Assembly (NCBI GenBank): GCA_028641055.1
Contig: CM054059.1
Coordinates: 112,356,263 to 112,420,262 of the forward strand
Source: Alopecurus myosuroides
Lineage: Eukaryota; Streptophyta; Magnoliopsida; Poales; Poaceae
Length of the DNA: 64,000 bases
Direction: 5' to 3'
The notes beneath the pieces were generated by a model that was not told the DNA's origin, made no database searches, and saw only the letters and a program-made list of their open reading frames with translations. The position numbers were made by a program, and so were the translations under genes. Below, in pieces: positions 63,937-64,000 of this stretch; position 1 is the first letter of the stretch, and each line of letters begins with the position of its first letter.

Positions 63937-64000
63937 TAGATTGACACGAATCCGACACCCCATCCCCTCCCCTACCACCAATTTTTCTTCTATCCACCAT

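Overview
The window reads as plant nuclear DNA from a grass, most likely a pooid or Triticeae cereal. It is nearly all transposable elements: Tat-lineage Ty3/gypsy elements with an antisense extra gene, a multi-kilobase LTR of the Sukkula type, Copia elements, LINE fragments, a MuDR-type MULE and a PIF/Harbinger element. One intron-rich host-type gene is threaded through them. No rRNA, genuine tRNA, CRISPR or prokaryotic features are visible.

Left part (1-10,860). A minus-strand Tat/gypsy element whose far end lies outside the window (element A, 1-4745) keeps a long gag but has lost most of pol. It sits in an Athila-like ORF. Next come a decayed Copia pol fragment (7174-8433, minus) and a gypsy LTR with the start of its internal region (8434-9816, plus). 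From 10,870 to about 15,740 lie A-rich tandem arrays built on the word GGAACAAA.

Gene region (15,830-29,876, plus). Eleven exons splice in phase into a 412-codon frame for a protein with a LisH/CTLH-like N-terminus. Its introns hold LINE fragments, a young Copia element (21,007-26,177, 5-bp TSD, 154-bp LTRs), a Mutator-type MITE and an intron repeat unit. One 72-nt exon is duplicated. A decayed partial copy of the gene's 3' half lies at 60,370-61,810.

Nested stack (29,894-60,369). A MULE with long TIRs landed just past the gene's stop codon. It carries a GRF zinc-finger/transmembrane gene, a charged coiled-coil ORF, two tandem arrays (348 bp and 203 bp units) and a broken mudrA. A 19.8-kb Tat/gypsy element (element B, 38,583-58,431, TSD ACTTT) is inserted inside mudrA. 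Inside element B is a solo LTR of about 4.5 kb (51,001-57,538), and inside that an intact-looking PIF/Harbinger element (53,715-55,746, TSD TAA). Element B carries a six-exon antisense gene (50,206 down to 46,934) that stays open for 927 codons although the sense pol has five lesions.

Right end (61,811-64,000). An unassigned GC-richer stretch leads to an LTR-like region with a pol C-terminal-like coding tail, a TATA box and a primer-binding-site-like sequence. All calls come from reading the sequence; no database search was run.
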